From Acidimicrobiales bacterium (GTDB lineage Bacteria > Actinomycetota > Acidimicrobiia > Acidimicrobiales > Ilumatobacteraceae): a stretch of 38,234 bases of DNA. Positions 9,414 through 17,992 of this stretch are shown one piece after another. The stretch spans positions 1 through 38,234 of the forward strand of contig JAOBWO010000400.1 in the NCBI GenBank assembly GCA_025463415.1. The letters run 5' to 3'. A program made the position numbers and the translations under genes. The number at the start of each line of letters is the position of its first letter. The first letter of the stretch is position 1. The notes under the pieces are model-generated. The model did no database searches. It had not been told where the DNA came from and saw only the letters and a program-made list of their open reading frames with translations.

Positions 9414-10574
9414 TCAGCGCTTGCCGCGCGTGGCCTCGTAGTCGGCGATGGCCGTCAGCTGCGCGCCGAGCGTGGAATCGACCCAGCGCGAACCGGCGTT
9501 GCGGATCAGGTCGTAGCTCGCCTGGACGGGGGCCAATTGGCCGGTGAAGTGGGGCATCACCTGCTCGGCGAACAGCTCGTAGCTGCGCTTGGTCGCGGCG
9601 ACGTCGGCGATGTCGGCACCGAGGAACAGGTAGGCACCGAACCCGCCGGTCTTGTCCTGGAGCCGCTGGATCTGTTCGATCGCCATCTCGGGCGTGCCGA
9701 TCACCATCCGCCCGGTCTCGTTGGCGAAGTCGATGAAGTCGTCGAGGTCGCTCGGCGGTGGAGGAGCGCTGGGATCGCCCGTCGGGATGACGTGCGACAG
9801 GTAGTCGAAGACCCACTGCAACCCGTAACGGCAGTTGACCTTGGCCTGCTCCACCGTCTCGGCGATGTGCATCGGGCCCATCAGCCGCCACTTGGACCGT
9901 GGCGCGACGTGGCCGTGGCGCTCGGCCTCTTCCTGCCAGACGGTGTAGTTGTAGTCGATGACCTGGAACGCGGCCGGCTCGGTGGCGGCGATCGACAGCA
10001 GCCCGGTGCCGTAGCGGCCGGCGAGCTTCGATCCCGACGGCGAGATGGACGATGCGACCACGATGTCGAAGTCGCTGTACGGCTTGACCTGCAGGACCGC
10101 GTGGTCGCAGACGAACCAGTCGGTGTGCTCGGTGACCGTCTCGCCACGGAACAGCCGCATCATCACGTCGAACGCCTGCTCCATGCGCGGGCGCTGATGC
10201 ATCGGGTCGATGCCGAGCATCGCCGCGTCGCTGGTCAACTGGCCCGGTCCGGCGCCGAACATCATCCGCCCGCGGGTCAGGTGGTCGAGCATCACGATCC
10301 GGTCGGCGAGGATGAACGGGTGGTGGTAGGGCAGTGAGTTGACCCCGGTGCCGAGCTTGATCCGTGTCGTGCGCTCGGCGGCCGCGGCGATGAAGACCTC
10401 CGGACTGGCGATCAGCTCCGAGCCACCGGAGTGGTGCTCACCGATCCATGCCTCGTCGTAGCCGAGACGATCGAGGTGCTCGATCAGCTCGAGGTCGCGC
10501 TGCAGCGCCAGGGTGGGGTTGACACCCGTGCGGTGCATGGGCGGGAGGAAGATGCCGAAGCGGAGCGGATCCAT
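9414..10574 (-). CDS. Luciferase-like flavin-dependent monooxygenase, limonene-monooxygenase type
   Basis: A 386-residue bacterial-luciferase-fold (LLM) oxidoreductase. It begins MDPLRFGIFLPPMH and contains GYDEAWIGEHHSGG, IKLGTGVNSLPYHHPF and RGRMMFGAGPGQL, the usual flavin or F420 pocket segments. Length and N-terminus resemble Rhodococcus limonene 1,2-monooxygenase and relatives, but the substrate cannot be told from sequence. It lies 51 bp after tdh on the same strand and may be the last gene of the kbl-tdh run. Most members use reduced FMN or F420 supplied by another enzyme, and none is adjacent. The glycine riboswitch and gcvP come next on the same strand but have their own promoter. 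Confidence 0.85.
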   Translation of the reverse strand: MDPLRFGIFLPPMHRTGVNPTLALQRDLELIEHLDRLGYDEAWIGEHHSGGSELIASPEVFIAAAAERTTRIKLGTGVNSLPYHHPFILADRIVMLDHLTRGRMMFGAGPGQLTSDAAMLGIDPMHQRPRMEQAFDVMMRLFRGETVTEHTDWFVCDHAVLQVKPYSDFDIVVASSISPSGSKLAGRYGTGLLSIAATEPAAFQVIDYNYTVWQEEAERHGHVAPRSKWRLMGPMHIAETVEQAKVNCRYGLQWVFDYLSHVIPTGDPSAPPPPSDLDDFIDFANETGRMVIGTPEMAIEQIQRLQDKTGGFGAYLFLGADIADVAATKRSYELFAEQVMPHFTGQLAPVQASYDLIRNAGSRWVDSTLGAQLTAIADYEATRGKR

Positions 10575-10625
10575 GCGCAGGTGCTACCACACGTCGCCGG
10601 GGCGCCGTGCTCCAGGGCCTCTGGT

Positions 10626-11657
10626 TCAGAGACCCGTCCAGTCGAGGATGACCTTGCCCGACCGCCCCGAACCCATCGTGCGGAAGCCCTCCAGGTAGTC
10701 CGCCGCGGGCAGGTGATGGGTGATGACCGGTGCGATGTCGAGCCCGCTCTGCAGCAGGCTGGCCATCTTGTACCACGTCTCGAACATCTCCCGGCCGTAA
10801 ATGCCCTTGATCGTGAGGCCCTTGAAGATGACCTGGGTCCAGTCGATCGCGGTCTCGTCGGGCGGGATGCCGAGCATGGCGATGCTGCCGCCGTGGTGCA
10901 TCGTTCGCAGCATCTCGCGCAGCGCGACCGGATTGCCGCTCATCTCCAATCCGACGTCGAAGCCTTCCTGCATGCGGAGCGACGCCATCGTCTGGTCGAG
11001 CGACTCGTCGGCGACGTTGACCACCCGCGTCGCACCCATCTGCGCGGCGAGGCCCAGGCGGTAGTCGTTGACATCGGTGATCACCACGTGACGGGCGCCG
11101 ACGAACCGTGCGACGGCCACCGCCATGATCCCGATCGGGCCGGCCCCTGCGATGAGCACGTCCTCACCGACCATGTTGAACGCGAGCGCCGTGTGCACCG
11201 CGTTGCCGAACGGATCGAGGATCGCCGCGACGTCGTCGCCGATGGACTCGGGGAGCTTGAACGCGTTCACAGCGGGGAGGCTGAGGTACTCGGCGAAGCA
11301 CCCCTGGCGGTTGACGCCCACGCCGACGGTGTTGCGACACAGGTGGCGCCGTCCGGCGCGGCAGTTGCGGCAGTGGCCACACGTGATGTGACCTTCACCG
11401 GAGACGCGGTCGCCGATGTCGAACCCGCGCACCTCGCTGCCCATCGCGACGATGGTCCCGCAGTACTCGTGCCCGATCGCCATGGGCACGTTGATCGTGC
11501 GCTGGGCCCAGGGATCCCAGTCGAAGATGTGCATGTCGGTGCCGCAGATCGCTGTCTTTCGGATCTGGATGAGCACGTCGTTGGGACCGATCGTCGGCTC
11601 GGGCAGATCACCCATCGTGATGCCGGCCTCGGCGTGCTCCTTGATCAACGCCTTCAC
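10626..11657 (-). CDS. tdh: L-threonine 3-dehydrogenase
   Basis: Zinc-dependent medium-chain dehydrogenase that oxidises L-threonine with NAD+ to 2-amino-3-ketobutyrate. The 343 residues are close to the 341 of E. coli Tdh. The catalytic zinc site includes Cys38 ([14 protein letters not shown]) and IGHEYCG. The structural zinc cluster is [15 protein letters not shown]. The nucleotide fold carries [15 protein letters not shown]. The GTG at 11657 overlaps the kbl stop codon in a GTGA arrangement, indicating translational coupling with the next enzyme of the pathway. The frame is open well upstream but this start matches the family. Confidence 0.95.
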   Translation of the reverse strand: MKALIKEHAEAGITMGDLPEPTIGPNDVLIQIRKTAICGTDMHIFDWDPWAQRTINVPMAIGHEYCGTIVAMGSEVRGFDIGDRVSGEGHITCGHCRNCRAGRRHLCRNTVGVGVNRQGCFAEYLSLPAVNAFKLPESIGDDVAAILDPFGNAVHTALAFNMVGEDVLIAGAGPIGIMAVAVARFVGARHVVITDVNDYRLGLAAQMGATRVVNVADESLDQTMASLRMQEGFDVGLEMSGNPVALREMLRTMHHGGSIAMLGIPPDETAIDWTQVIFKGLTIKGIYGREMFETWYKMASLLQSGLDIAPVITHHLPAADYLEGFRTMGSGRSGKVILDWTGL

Positions 11658-12862
11658 GCGGTGCCCCTGCTCCGGGGCTCGATCACGCCCAACTCTGCGC
11701 CGACGGCTGTGAACGCGGCGATCGCCGCATCGAGATCGGCGTCGGTGAGCGCCGCCGACATCTGGGTGCGGATCCTCGCCTTGCCCATCGGCACGACCGG
11801 GTAGGAGAAGCCGATCACGTACACGCCCCGCTCCAGCAGGAGGTCGGCCATCCGCGCCGCGAGCGCTGCGTCGCCGAGCATCACCGGGATGATCGGGTGC
11901 TCGCCGGGCGGGAGGGTGAAACCGGCTGCGGTCAGGCCGGCGCGGAAGCGACGCGCGTTGGCGTGCACGGCGCTGCGCAGCGCCGGCTCGGACTCGACGA
12001 GGTCGAGCACGCGCAGGCTGACGGCAGCGACGATCGGCGGCACGCTGTTCGAGAACAGGTACGGCCGTGCCCGCTGGCGGAGCCACGCGACCACGCTGCT
12101 GCTGGCGGCGACGTAGCCGCCGCTGGCGCCGCCGAGTGCCTTGCCGAGCGTGCCGGTCAGGACGTCGACCCGTCCCATCACGCCACTGTGCTCGTGGGTG
12201 CCCCGGCCGCCGGCACCCATGAACCCGGTGGCGTGCGAGTCGTCGACCATCACCATCGCGTCGTAGCGCTCGGCGAGGTCGCAGATCCCGGCCAGATCAG
12301 CCAACGTGCCGTCCATCGAGAACACGCCGTCGGTCGCGATCAAGCGGGTACGTGCGCCCGCCGACTCCTGCAGGCAGCGTTCGAGATCGGCGAGATCGTT
12401 GTTCGCGTAGCGGTAGCGGGTGGCCTTGCAGAGCCGGATCCCATCGATGATGCTGGCGTGGTTCAGCGCGTCCGAGATCACCGCATCGCCTTCGTCCAGC
12501 AGCGCCTCGAAGAGACCGCCGTTGGCATCGAAGCAGGACGGGAACAGGATCGTGTCGTCCATCCCGAGCAACTCGCTGAGCCGCTGCTCGAGGGCGCGGT
12601 GCGGGGTCTGGGTACCGCAGATGAATCGCACCGAAGCCATGCCGTAGCCATAGCGATCGACTGCCGCGTGGACCGCGGCGACGACGTCGGGGTGGCTTGC
12701 CAGCCCGAGGTAGTTGTTCGCGCACAGGTTGATCAGCTCGCCGCCGTCGGTGCGGACGTGCCCGCCCTGCGGGCTGTCGATCACCCGTTCCCGCTTGAAC
12801 AAGCCGGAACGGTCGAGCTCGGCGAGAGCCGCATCGAGCCGGTCCACCAACGCTGCGTCCAC
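11654..12862 (-). CDS. kbl: Glycine C-acetyltransferase (2-amino-3-ketobutyrate CoA ligase)
   Basis: PLP enzyme of the alpha-oxoamine synthase family. It cleaves 2-amino-3-ketobutyrate with CoA to glycine and acetyl-CoA, completing threonine breakdown begun by Tdh. The protein has 402 residues. Seen are [15 protein letters not shown], the substrate motif [28 protein letters not shown] and the PLP lysine at 241 in [14 protein letters not shown]. The start is a GTG with GGAG about 6 nt further upstream. The gene overlaps tdh by 4 bp and begins 20 bp after the hypothetical gene before it. The glycine formed can feed the Gcv system encoded at 1.2-9.1 kb. Confidence 0.95.
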   Translation of the reverse strand: MDAALVDRLDAALAELDRSGLFKRERVIDSPQGGHVRTDGGELINLCANNYLGLASHPDVVAAVHAAVDRYGYGMASVRFICGTQTPHRALEQRLSELLGMDDTILFPSCFDANGGLFEALLDEGDAVISDALNHASIIDGIRLCKATRYRYANNDLADLERCLQESAGARTRLIATDGVFSMDGTLADLAGICDLAERYDAMVMVDDSHATGFMGAGGRGTHEHSGVMGRVDVLTGTLGKALGGASGGYVAASSSVVAWLRQRARPYLFSNSVPPIVAAVSLRVLDLVESEPALRSAVHANARRFRAGLTAAGFTLPPGEHPIIPVMLGDAALAARMADLLLERGVYVIGFSYPVVPMGKARIRTQMSAALTDADLDAAIAAFTAVGAELGVIEPRSRGTA

Positions 12863-12882
12863 TCACCGCTCCATTCGGGTGC

Positions 12883-13341
12883 TCAGACGGGAGCACCGAG
12901 GCCAAGTGCAGCGTAGAACGGATCATTGAGATGTGCGTACTGACCGAGGCTCCGCGAGCTCTGCAACTCGACGCTCGTGCCATCGATGAGTTGGAACATG
13001 ATCCGCCCGCTGCCGTTCTGCGCAGCCTGCACCCGGACGGCGTGCCACGGCCACTCGGCGACCTTGCGGACGATCTTCACCGACGAGCCGCGCGGCTTGT
13101 AGTGGAACGAGATCAGGCGTGTCGGCGTGACGGCCATGAGCACGTTCAGGGGGAACCCGTTGGAGCGCTTCTTCTGGCGGTGGCGCATGATCATCCCGGC
13201 CAGTGGGGAGAGCTGGCTGACCGCCATCGATTTCATCGAGCCGGCGCGGGTGAGCACGCCGACGGCGATGACCTGCTCTTCAGGGGCCGCGAGCTGGGCC
13301 GAGGTCCGGTACATGTCGATGTAGTGCTGGACTGATTTCAT
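12883..13341 (-). CDS. Hypothetical protein upstream of kbl-tdh
   Basis: A 152-residue protein with no family I can name. It starts MKSVQHYIDMYRTSAQLAAPEE, followed by a possible small beta-rich domain (LNVLMAVTPTRLISFHYKPRG, then VAEWPWHAVRV and GRIMFQLIDGTSVELQSS). This pattern recalls bacterial PH-like domains of short alternating strands, but that is only an impression. No signal peptide or membrane segment is visible. AGGAG lies 6 nt before the ATG, a good ribosome binding site. It is the first gene of a likely run with kbl and tdh, so any role in threonine use comes from position alone. Confidence 0.75.
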   Translation of the reverse strand: MKSVQHYIDMYRTSAQLAAPEEQVIAVGVLTRAGSMKSMAVSQLSPLAGMIMRHRQKKRSNGFPLNVLMAVTPTRLISFHYKPRGSSVKIVRKVAEWPWHAVRVQAAQNGSGRIMFQLIDGTSVELQSSRSLGQYAHLNDPFYAALGLGAPV

Positions 13342-13404
13342 GACTGGCTCCTGGCGGATCTCGGGCTGATGAGGAGATCGTGCCAGCGCCCGCAGGGGGC
13401 CAAC

Positions 13405-13410
13405 AGAGTA
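13405..13410 (-). promoter_or_regulatory. Possible -10 element of the hypothetical-kbl-tdh run
   Basis: TACTCT on the minus strand would start a transcript near 13398, about 57 nt before the ATG at 13341. The leader contains the AGGAG ribosome binding site. The -35 region is poor, which would fit an activated promoter. Confidence 0.4.
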
Positions 13411-13445
13411 GCCACCACTCAGATCGCAGCGGCCGCGTACTCACC

Positions 13446-13475
13446 GCGGACATCCGCCCGGCGGACATCGGCCCG
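13446..13475. repeat. Tandem 15-bp direct repeat upstream of the kbl-tdh run
   Basis: GCGGACATCCGCCCG is followed at once by GCGGACATCGGCCCG, with a single mismatch. The pair lies at about -48 to -77 relative to the proposed start near 13398, a typical place for an activator site. It also shares CGCGGACAT with the inner arm of the palindromes at 17.9 and 18.9 kb. The remaining ~150 bp of this gap show nothing further. Confidence 0.5.
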
Positions 13476-13549
13476 GAGACTGGCTGCGTGATGACCCCGT
13501 CTTGGAGCCGATCACGCGTCCAGTCCTCGGAACGTCACGGCTTCGTCGA

Positions 13550-14797
13550 TCACTCCACCGTGCCGTACGCCGCCTCTCGGCCTCCGGCGGCGGTGGCGAC
13601 GACTTCGTCGATCGACGAGTCCAGGTCGGCGAGGAACTCGGCGATCTTGCCGTCGTGGATCGCGTTGACAGTGAGGTGCAGTGATGCCGGCGGACCCTGC
13701 TTGTCGACGAACCAGCCGCGCCGCCACAGGGCGTCGGCCACGGCGAAGATGTCCAGGGACTCGGCATCGGCCGCGCCGAAGGTGACCAGGCAGGTGTCGG
13801 GGAGTGCCCGCAGCAAGAGCTGCGGCCGGGCCTGCACGCCGGCGACGAGCTCGTCCGCTGCACGCCGGGCCTGCGCGGCGAGGCGGAGGTAGCCGTCGTC
13901 ACCGAGGTGGTTGATCACCGCCCATGCCGCGCCCATCGATCCACCCGACTTGGTGCCGAGGATGCCGGACGATCCGTACAGGCCGCCGAGCCAGTTGTTC
14001 GTCACGTAGGTCTGGTAGCTGCGCAAGGTCTTGTTGCGGTAGGCGATGACCGACGCGCCCTTCGCCGTGTAGCCGAACTTGTGGAGGTCGACCGACATGC
14101 TCGTCACGCCGTCGACTGCGAAGTTCCACGGCGGGATGTCGTGCCCGAGGCGGGCCAGGTACGGCAGGATCACGCCGCCCATGCATGCGTCGACGTGGCA
14201 GCTGACGTCCCGATCGGCCGCGATCGCAGCGATCTCCGTGATCGGGTCGATGACGCCCTGTGGGTACTGCGGAGCCGATCCGACGACGAGCACCGTGTCG
14301 TCGTCGATCGCGTCGGCCATCGCCGCGCTGTCCGCTCGCCAGTCGGAGCGCACCGGCACCCGCCGGCTCTCCACGCCGAAGTAGTAGCAGGCCTTCTCGA
14401 ACGCAGCGTGGGCACTCGTCGGCAGCACGATGTTCGGTGCCGTCACATTGCGCTCCCGGCGACCACGTTCCCGCGAGCCCTTCACCGCGAGGAGGATGCT
14501 CTCGGTACCGCCGGACGTCATGAACCCGGCCGACCCCGGCGGCCCACCGAGCCAACCGAGCGCGATGTCGACGACTTCGGCCTGGATCGTGCGCAGGCTC
14601 GGGAACGCGTCGGTGTTCAGCGCGTTCTCGGAGCTGAACCGTTGGTAGGCCTGCTCGGCCAGCGCGACCACGTCGTCACCGCCGTGATAGGTCAGCGTGA
14701 AGGCTCGGCCCTCGCGCCAACGCACGTCGTTCGCCTTGAGCTCGTCGAGCGCGTGCAGCGCTTCGTCAGCGGACAGACCGGTGGTGCGCAGCGCCAT
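13550..14797 (-). CDS. Group II PLP-dependent decarboxylase/lyase, sphingosine-1-phosphate-lyase-like
   Basis: A 415-residue PLP enzyme. It shows SGGTESILLAVKGSRERGR, PQGVIDPI, SCHVDACMGGVILP and SVDLHKFGYTAKGAS with the PLP lysine at 240. The layout, including ENALNTDAFPSLR near the N-terminus, resembles sphingosine-1-phosphate lyase and related bacterial proteins more than glutamate decarboxylase. Sphingoid substrates are unusual in actinobacteria, so the true substrate may be another amino acid or phospho-amino alcohol. The ATG at 14797 has TAGTGT 6 nt upstream (leaderless). It diverges from a thioesterase gene only 24 bp away. Confidence 0.85.
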   Translation of the reverse strand: MALRTTGLSADEALHALDELKANDVRWREGRAFTLTYHGGDDVVALAEQAYQRFSSENALNTDAFPSLRTIQAEVVDIALGWLGGPPGSAGFMTSGGTESILLAVKGSRERGRRERNVTAPNIVLPTSAHAAFEKACYYFGVESRRVPVRSDWRADSAAMADAIDDDTVLVVGSAPQYPQGVIDPITEIAAIAADRDVSCHVDACMGGVILPYLARLGHDIPPWNFAVDGVTSMSVDLHKFGYTAKGASVIAYRNKTLRSYQTYVTNNWLGGLYGSSGILGTKSGGSMGAAWAVINHLGDDGYLRLAAQARRAADELVAGVQARPQLLLRALPDTCLVTFGAADAESLDIFAVADALWRRGWFVDKQGPPASLHLTVNAIHDGKIAEFLADLDSSIDEVVATAAGGREAAYGTVE

Positions 14798-14803
14798 GGC
14801 TCG

Positions 14804-14809
14804 ACACTA
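14804..14809 (-). promoter_or_regulatory. -10 element, leaderless promoter of the PLP decarboxylase
   Basis: TAGTGT on the minus strand ends 6 nt before the ATG at 14797. It overlaps by 2 bp the -10 of the divergent thioesterase gene. Confidence 0.55.
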
Positions 14810-14813
14810 CGTT
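14808..14813 (+). promoter_or_regulatory. -10 element, leaderless promoter of the thioesterase
   Basis: TACGTT ends 8 nt before the ATG at 14822. The shared TA at 14808-14809 belongs to the -10 elements of both directions. Confidence 0.55.
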
Positions 14814-14821
14814 GACCCGGC

Positions 14822-15238
14822 ATGAGTCGAGTGACCGTCGAGGCCATCAACGAGTTCCTGCTCGCCGAGTTCCCCGGCAACAGCAACCGGTGCGAGTCCG
14901 TGGGCGATCGGTGGGCCGTGGCGCGGATGGACGCCCATGAAGGCAACCTGCGCCCGGGCGGGATCATCAGCGGCCCGACCGTTTTCGGGATCTGCGACGC
15001 CGCCCTGTACTACGCGTGCTTCACCGTGTTGGGCATCGTCCCGATGGCGTTGACCAGTGAGATGTCGATCCGCTTCCTGCGCCCGGCACGAGGCCAGGTG
15101 CTGCGCGCCCGGGCCGAGTTGCACCACGCCGGCCGGCGGTCGTTGATCGGCTCGGTGATCGCGTGGACCGACGATCCGGACAAGCCCGTTGCTGCGGCAC
15201 AGGGCACATATGTGGCGCCTGCGAGCGAACAGGCGTAG
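14822..15238 (+). CDS. PaaI-type hotdog-fold thioesterase
   Basis: A 138-residue single hotdog domain. The active-site region LRPGGIISGPTVFGICDAALYYACF matches PaaI-type acyl-CoA thioesterases (key parts RPGG, SGP and FGICDAA), followed by MSIRFLRPARGQVLRARAEL and a YVAP ending. Such enzymes hydrolyse short or aromatic acyl-CoA esters in the cytoplasm; the acyl group is not predictable. The gene starts 24 bp from the divergent PLP decarboxylase, and the start is supported by a leaderless -10. The FKBP gene follows 16 bp later with its own -10. Confidence 0.87.
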   Translation: MSRVTVEAINEFLLAEFPGNSNRCESVGDRWAVARMDAHEGNLRPGGIISGPTVFGICDAALYYACFTVLGIVPMALTSEMSIRFLRPARGQVLRARAELHHAGRRSLIGSVIAWTDDPDKPVAAAQGTYVAPASEQA

Positions 15239-15241
15239 CGG

Positions 15242-15247
15242 TAGCCT
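15242..15247 (+). promoter_or_regulatory. -10 element, leaderless promoter of the FKBP gene
   Basis: TAGCCT ends 7 nt before the ATG at 15255, in the 16-bp gap after the thioesterase gene. Confidence 0.55.
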
Positions 15248-15254
15248 CGGCGCG

Positions 15255-15632
15255 ATGAGTGAAGCAACGAAGCCTGAAGTCGTCATCCCCGCCGGCGACG
15301 CACCCCAAGAGCTGGTCATCGAGGATCTCGTCATCGGGGACGGTCACGAGGCCGCGAAGGGGATGGCTGTCGACGTCCACTACGTGGGCGTCGCGTGGAG
15401 CACGGGCAAGGAGTTCGATTCCAGCTGGGATCGTCGCGACACGTTCCAGTTCCGCCTCGGCGCGGGTCAGGTCATCGGCGGATGGGACCAGGGCGTGGCC
15501 GGGATGAAGCTCGGTGGCCGCCGCCGGCTGACGATCCCGCCGCATCTCGGTTACGGCGCCCAGGGCGCCGGTGGCGTGATCAAGCCGAACGAGACCCTCG
15601 TCTTCGTCGTCGACCTGCTCGGCGCACGCTGA
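15255..15632 (+). CDS. FKBP-type peptidyl-prolyl cis-trans isomerase
   Basis: A 125-residue single FKBP domain that speeds proline isomerisation during protein folding. It has VDVHYVGVAWSTGKEFDSSWDR, QFRLGAGQVIGGWDQGVAGMKLGGRR and the hallmark IPPHLGYGAQGAGGVIKPNETLVFVVDLL. No signal peptide or lipobox is present, so it should be cytoplasmic. The ATG at 15255 is preferred over an upstream in-frame start because homology begins after it and TAGCCT lies 7 nt before it. It converges with the next gene 16 bp away. Confidence 0.93.
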   Translation: MSEATKPEVVIPAGDAPQELVIEDLVIGDGHEAAKGMAVDVHYVGVAWSTGKEFDSSWDRRDTFQFRLGAGQVIGGWDQGVAGMKLGGRRRLTIPPHLGYGAQGAGGVIKPNETLVFVVDLLGAR

Positions 15633-15648
15633 CCAGCCCGATCGCGGC

Positions 15649-16440
15649 CTAGATCAAGCGCTCGATCAGGCGTAGGTCGACCCGATCGAACTGCACGATC
15701 ACCAGTCGGTCGATCCCGATCCGCTCGAAGTAGCGGCGTCGCACCGACTCGGGATCGCGCAGCTCCGGGCTGGTGCGCTCCCACGTCGTGATCACCAGCG
15801 GCTTCACCGAGTCGGGCCGAGCAGTGCGCGCGGCGTCGAGGATCTCCTCCAGCCGTGGATGGTTCGAACGCACGTTGATGCCGTCGACCAGCCCGTCGTG
15901 AGTGGTCGCGGCGAGCCGGGCCAGCGCGACGCTGTTGACCCCGACGATCAGCGGGATCGCCGTGGGAGGCCGGGGAAAGCCGGTGACGGCGCCCAGGGAA
16001 CCGGTGCCCCACATCTCGGTCGCGATGGTCAAGAAGTCCGTCACACGGCGATGCCGTGTCGCGAGATCGTCGCTGAGCTCGATGCCGAGCGCGGCGTGTT
16101 CGGCGGCGTACGGCGATGCCGGTGACGCTCCCGCGCCGATGCCGAGCCAGAACCGCCCATCGGCGATCTGCTGCGCGGTCGCTGCTGCGGCGGCGAGCAC
16201 GCCGATCGGCCGGTTCCACACATTGGCCACCAACGTTCCGATGCCGATGGTCGAGGTCACGGCGGCGAGGGCGCCGCTGAGCGTGCACGCCTCCAGCATC
16301 GAATCGCCGCCCATCACCTGTCCGGCGATGTGATCGACCACCCAGGCGACGCCGTATCCGGCCGCCTCGGCCGCCAACACGGCCTGGCGCATCTCGACCC
16401 AGTGTGTGGTGGCCGAGTTGAACTGCACGTCGAGGATCAC
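15649..16440 (-). CDS. Luciferase-like (LLM) F420-dependent oxidoreductase
   Basis: A 263-residue LLM-family protein, shorter than most members (about 300). The N-terminus VILDVQFNSATTHWVEMRQ matches F420-dependent members from actinobacteria, followed by GVAWVVDHI, IGIGTLVANVWNRP, GRFWLGIGAGASP and VGVNSVALARLAA. It is probably a hydride-transfer enzyme with reduced F420; the substrate is unknown. The GTG at 16440 is chosen because the homology starts there; the open frame upstream has unrelated composition. It diverges from the serine hydrolase and converges with the FKBP gene. Confidence 0.82.
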   Translation of the reverse strand: MILDVQFNSATTHWVEMRQAVLAAEAAGYGVAWVVDHIAGQVMGGDSMLEACTLSGALAAVTSTIGIGTLVANVWNRPIGVLAAAAATAQQIADGRFWLGIGAGASPASPYAAEHAALGIELSDDLATRHRRVTDFLTIATEMWGTGSLGAVTGFPRPPTAIPLIVGVNSVALARLAATTHDGLVDGINVRSNHPRLEEILDAARTARPDSVKPLVITTWERTSPELRDPESVRRRYFERIGIDRLVIVQFDRVDLRLIERLI

Positions 16441-16504
16441 CGATCGAGTCTGGCAGCGGATCGCCTCCGGGCTAGACATGCAGCACACGAGAAGGGGGTT
16501 CGCC

Positions 16505-17614
16505 TTGGGGGTCGATCTGGTTGCTGTCAAGGCACTGGCAGCGCGAGCGCATCGAGAGGTCGACTCGGGGCTGTTGCCCTCGGCGCAGATCGCCGTCGCG
16601 CATGATGGAGAACTGGTCGAGTTCGAGACGTTCGGAGACGCCACCAACGACACCCGATACGTCGTCTACTCGGCCACGAAGGCCTTCGTCGCCGGTGCGG
16701 TGTGGGCGCTGATCGGTGACGGCCTCGTCGACGTCTCCAAGCGCGTCGTCGAGTACATCCCCGAATTCGGCACCAACGGCAAGGACGTCATCACGGTTGA
16801 GCAGGTGATGCTTCACACCGGCGGCTTCCCGTCTGCGCCACTCAGCCCGATCGACGGCGACACGAGCGCAGGTCGCGTGGCCGCCTTCGCCAAGTGGCGG
16901 CTGAACTGGGAGCCGGGGTCGACGTTCGAGTACCACCCGTCCTCGGCGCACTGGGTGCTGGCCGAGCTGATCGAGCGGGTCACCGGGCGCGACTTCCGCG
17001 ACGTCGTCCAGGACCGGGTCACCACGCCTGCCGGCCTCGGGCGAGTGCTGGGCGACGTGCCGCACGTCGCCGCGGAGCTGATCGTCGTCGGTGAGCCCGC
17101 GACGCCCGACGAGCTGGAGGCCGCGCTCGGCATCCGTTCGATCGAGGTCGGTGAGGTCACCACCGCGGCGCTGATGGGTTTCAACGATCCCGCGGTGCAG
17201 CGCGTCGGCATGCCGGGCGGCGGTGGCGTGATGCGCGCCGCAGACCTGGCGCTGTACTACCAGGCCGTGCTCCACAACCCGGGCGGCATGTGGGATCCTG
17301 CGGTGCTCGCCGATGTCACGTCGAACGTGCGCAACCGCTTGCCCGATCGGCTCACGGGCGTCCCGGCGAACCGTACGCTCGGTCTCGTCCAGGCGGGCGG
17401 CGACGGGCTGAGCCACCTGCGCGGCATGGGCCGCACCGTGTCGCCGCGCACGATCGGTCACAACGGGGCAAAAGGCCAGATCGCGTGGGCGGATCCGGCG
17501 ACCGGGCTCAGCTTCGGCTACTGCACCAACGGCCTCGACGAGCACTTCCTGCGCGAGGCGCGGCGGACGACGTCGATCGCCAGCGTGGCCGGGAGCTGTG
17601 GAGCGCCGGACTGA
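16505..17614 (+). CDS. Beta-lactamase-fold serine hydrolase (class C/esterase type)
   Basis: A 369-residue serine hydrolase. The catalytic SxxK is Ser56-Ala-Thr-Lys59 (YSATKAF), the tyrosine is Tyr143 in FEYHPSSAHWVL, and a HNGAKG segment near the C-terminus takes the place of the KTG box. These enzymes include esterases and peptidases as well as lactamases. No signal peptide is visible, which suggests a cytoplasmic esterase. The TTG at 16505 is chosen because GAAGGGGG ends 6 nt upstream; the ATG at 16478 is possible but has no ribosome binding site. TAGACA at 16473 may be its -10. Confidence 0.85.
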   Translation: MGVDLVAVKALAARAHREVDSGLLPSAQIAVAHDGELVEFETFGDATNDTRYVVYSATKAFVAGAVWALIGDGLVDVSKRVVEYIPEFGTNGKDVITVEQVMLHTGGFPSAPLSPIDGDTSAGRVAAFAKWRLNWEPGSTFEYHPSSAHWVLAELIERVTGRDFRDVVQDRVTTPAGLGRVLGDVPHVAAELIVVGEPATPDELEAALGIRSIEVGEVTTAALMGFNDPAVQRVGMPGGGGVMRAADLALYYQAVLHNPGGMWDPAVLADVTSNVRNRLPDRLTGVPANRTLGLVQAGGDGLSHLRGMGRTVSPRTIGHNGAKGQIAWADPATGLSFGYCTNGLDEHFLREARRTTSIASVAGSCGAPD

Positions 17615-17623
17615 CCGGCGAGA

Positions 17624-17818
17624 TCAGCGCGATGCGGAGTTGTCGACCACGAGCCGCAGGCGGGGGGCAGCGCTGACGCGCACCGTTGCCGGCGGTTGGG
17701 GAACCGCACCACGACGGCGTTGCGCAGGCACGACGAGGAACCGCCACCCAAGTGCGCCGTAGCCCGCTCCGATCGCGAGCGTGATCAGCAACAGATCGAA
17801 CGGCGAGGAAGCACCCAT
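17624..17818 (-). CDS. Small single-span membrane protein (hypothetical)
   Basis: A 64-residue reading frame starting MGASSPFDLLL. Residues about 7-30 form one hydrophobic span (LLLITLAIGAGYGALGWRFLVV) followed by PAQRRRG, which would sit in the cytoplasm. The rest is a short basic Pro/Ala/Val-rich tail. The frame is open further upstream, but those residues are arginine-rich and not protein-like. It converges with the serine hydrolase 9 bp away and diverges from the AbiEi-type gene. No family is recognised. The hydrophobic span followed by a positive cluster is the main reason to call it. Confidence 0.45.
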   Translation of the reverse strand: MGASSPFDLLLITLAIGAGYGALGWRFLVVPAQRRRGAVPQPPATVRVSAAPRLRLVVDNSASR

Positions 17819-17903
17819 GATCAGTCCATCGGCACACCGGTCCACCGCCTCAAGGACTTCTTCCGGATTTCTTGCAGACCACGCTGTCGCCGTGAGCGTG
17901 CAT

Positions 17904-17948
17904 CGCTGTCCCCGGATGTCCGCGTGACGCGGACATGTGGGGACAGCG
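17904..17948. repeat. 45-bp palindrome, copy 1
   Basis: Two 21-nt arms around a 3-nt centre (TGA). The outer 7 bp (CGCTGTC/GACAGCG) and inner 9 bp (ATGTCCGCG/CGCGGACAT) pair perfectly; only 2 of the 5 middle positions fail. It lies 44 bp before the AbiEi-type start, between divergent genes. The left arm differs from that of copy 2 (18907-18951) at one base. The rest of this 174-bp gap shows no clear signal. Confidence 0.85.
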
Positions 17949-17992
17949 GTCGCTGATCTCTGGGCGTCACACCCTTCGTGCACGATCCCGTG

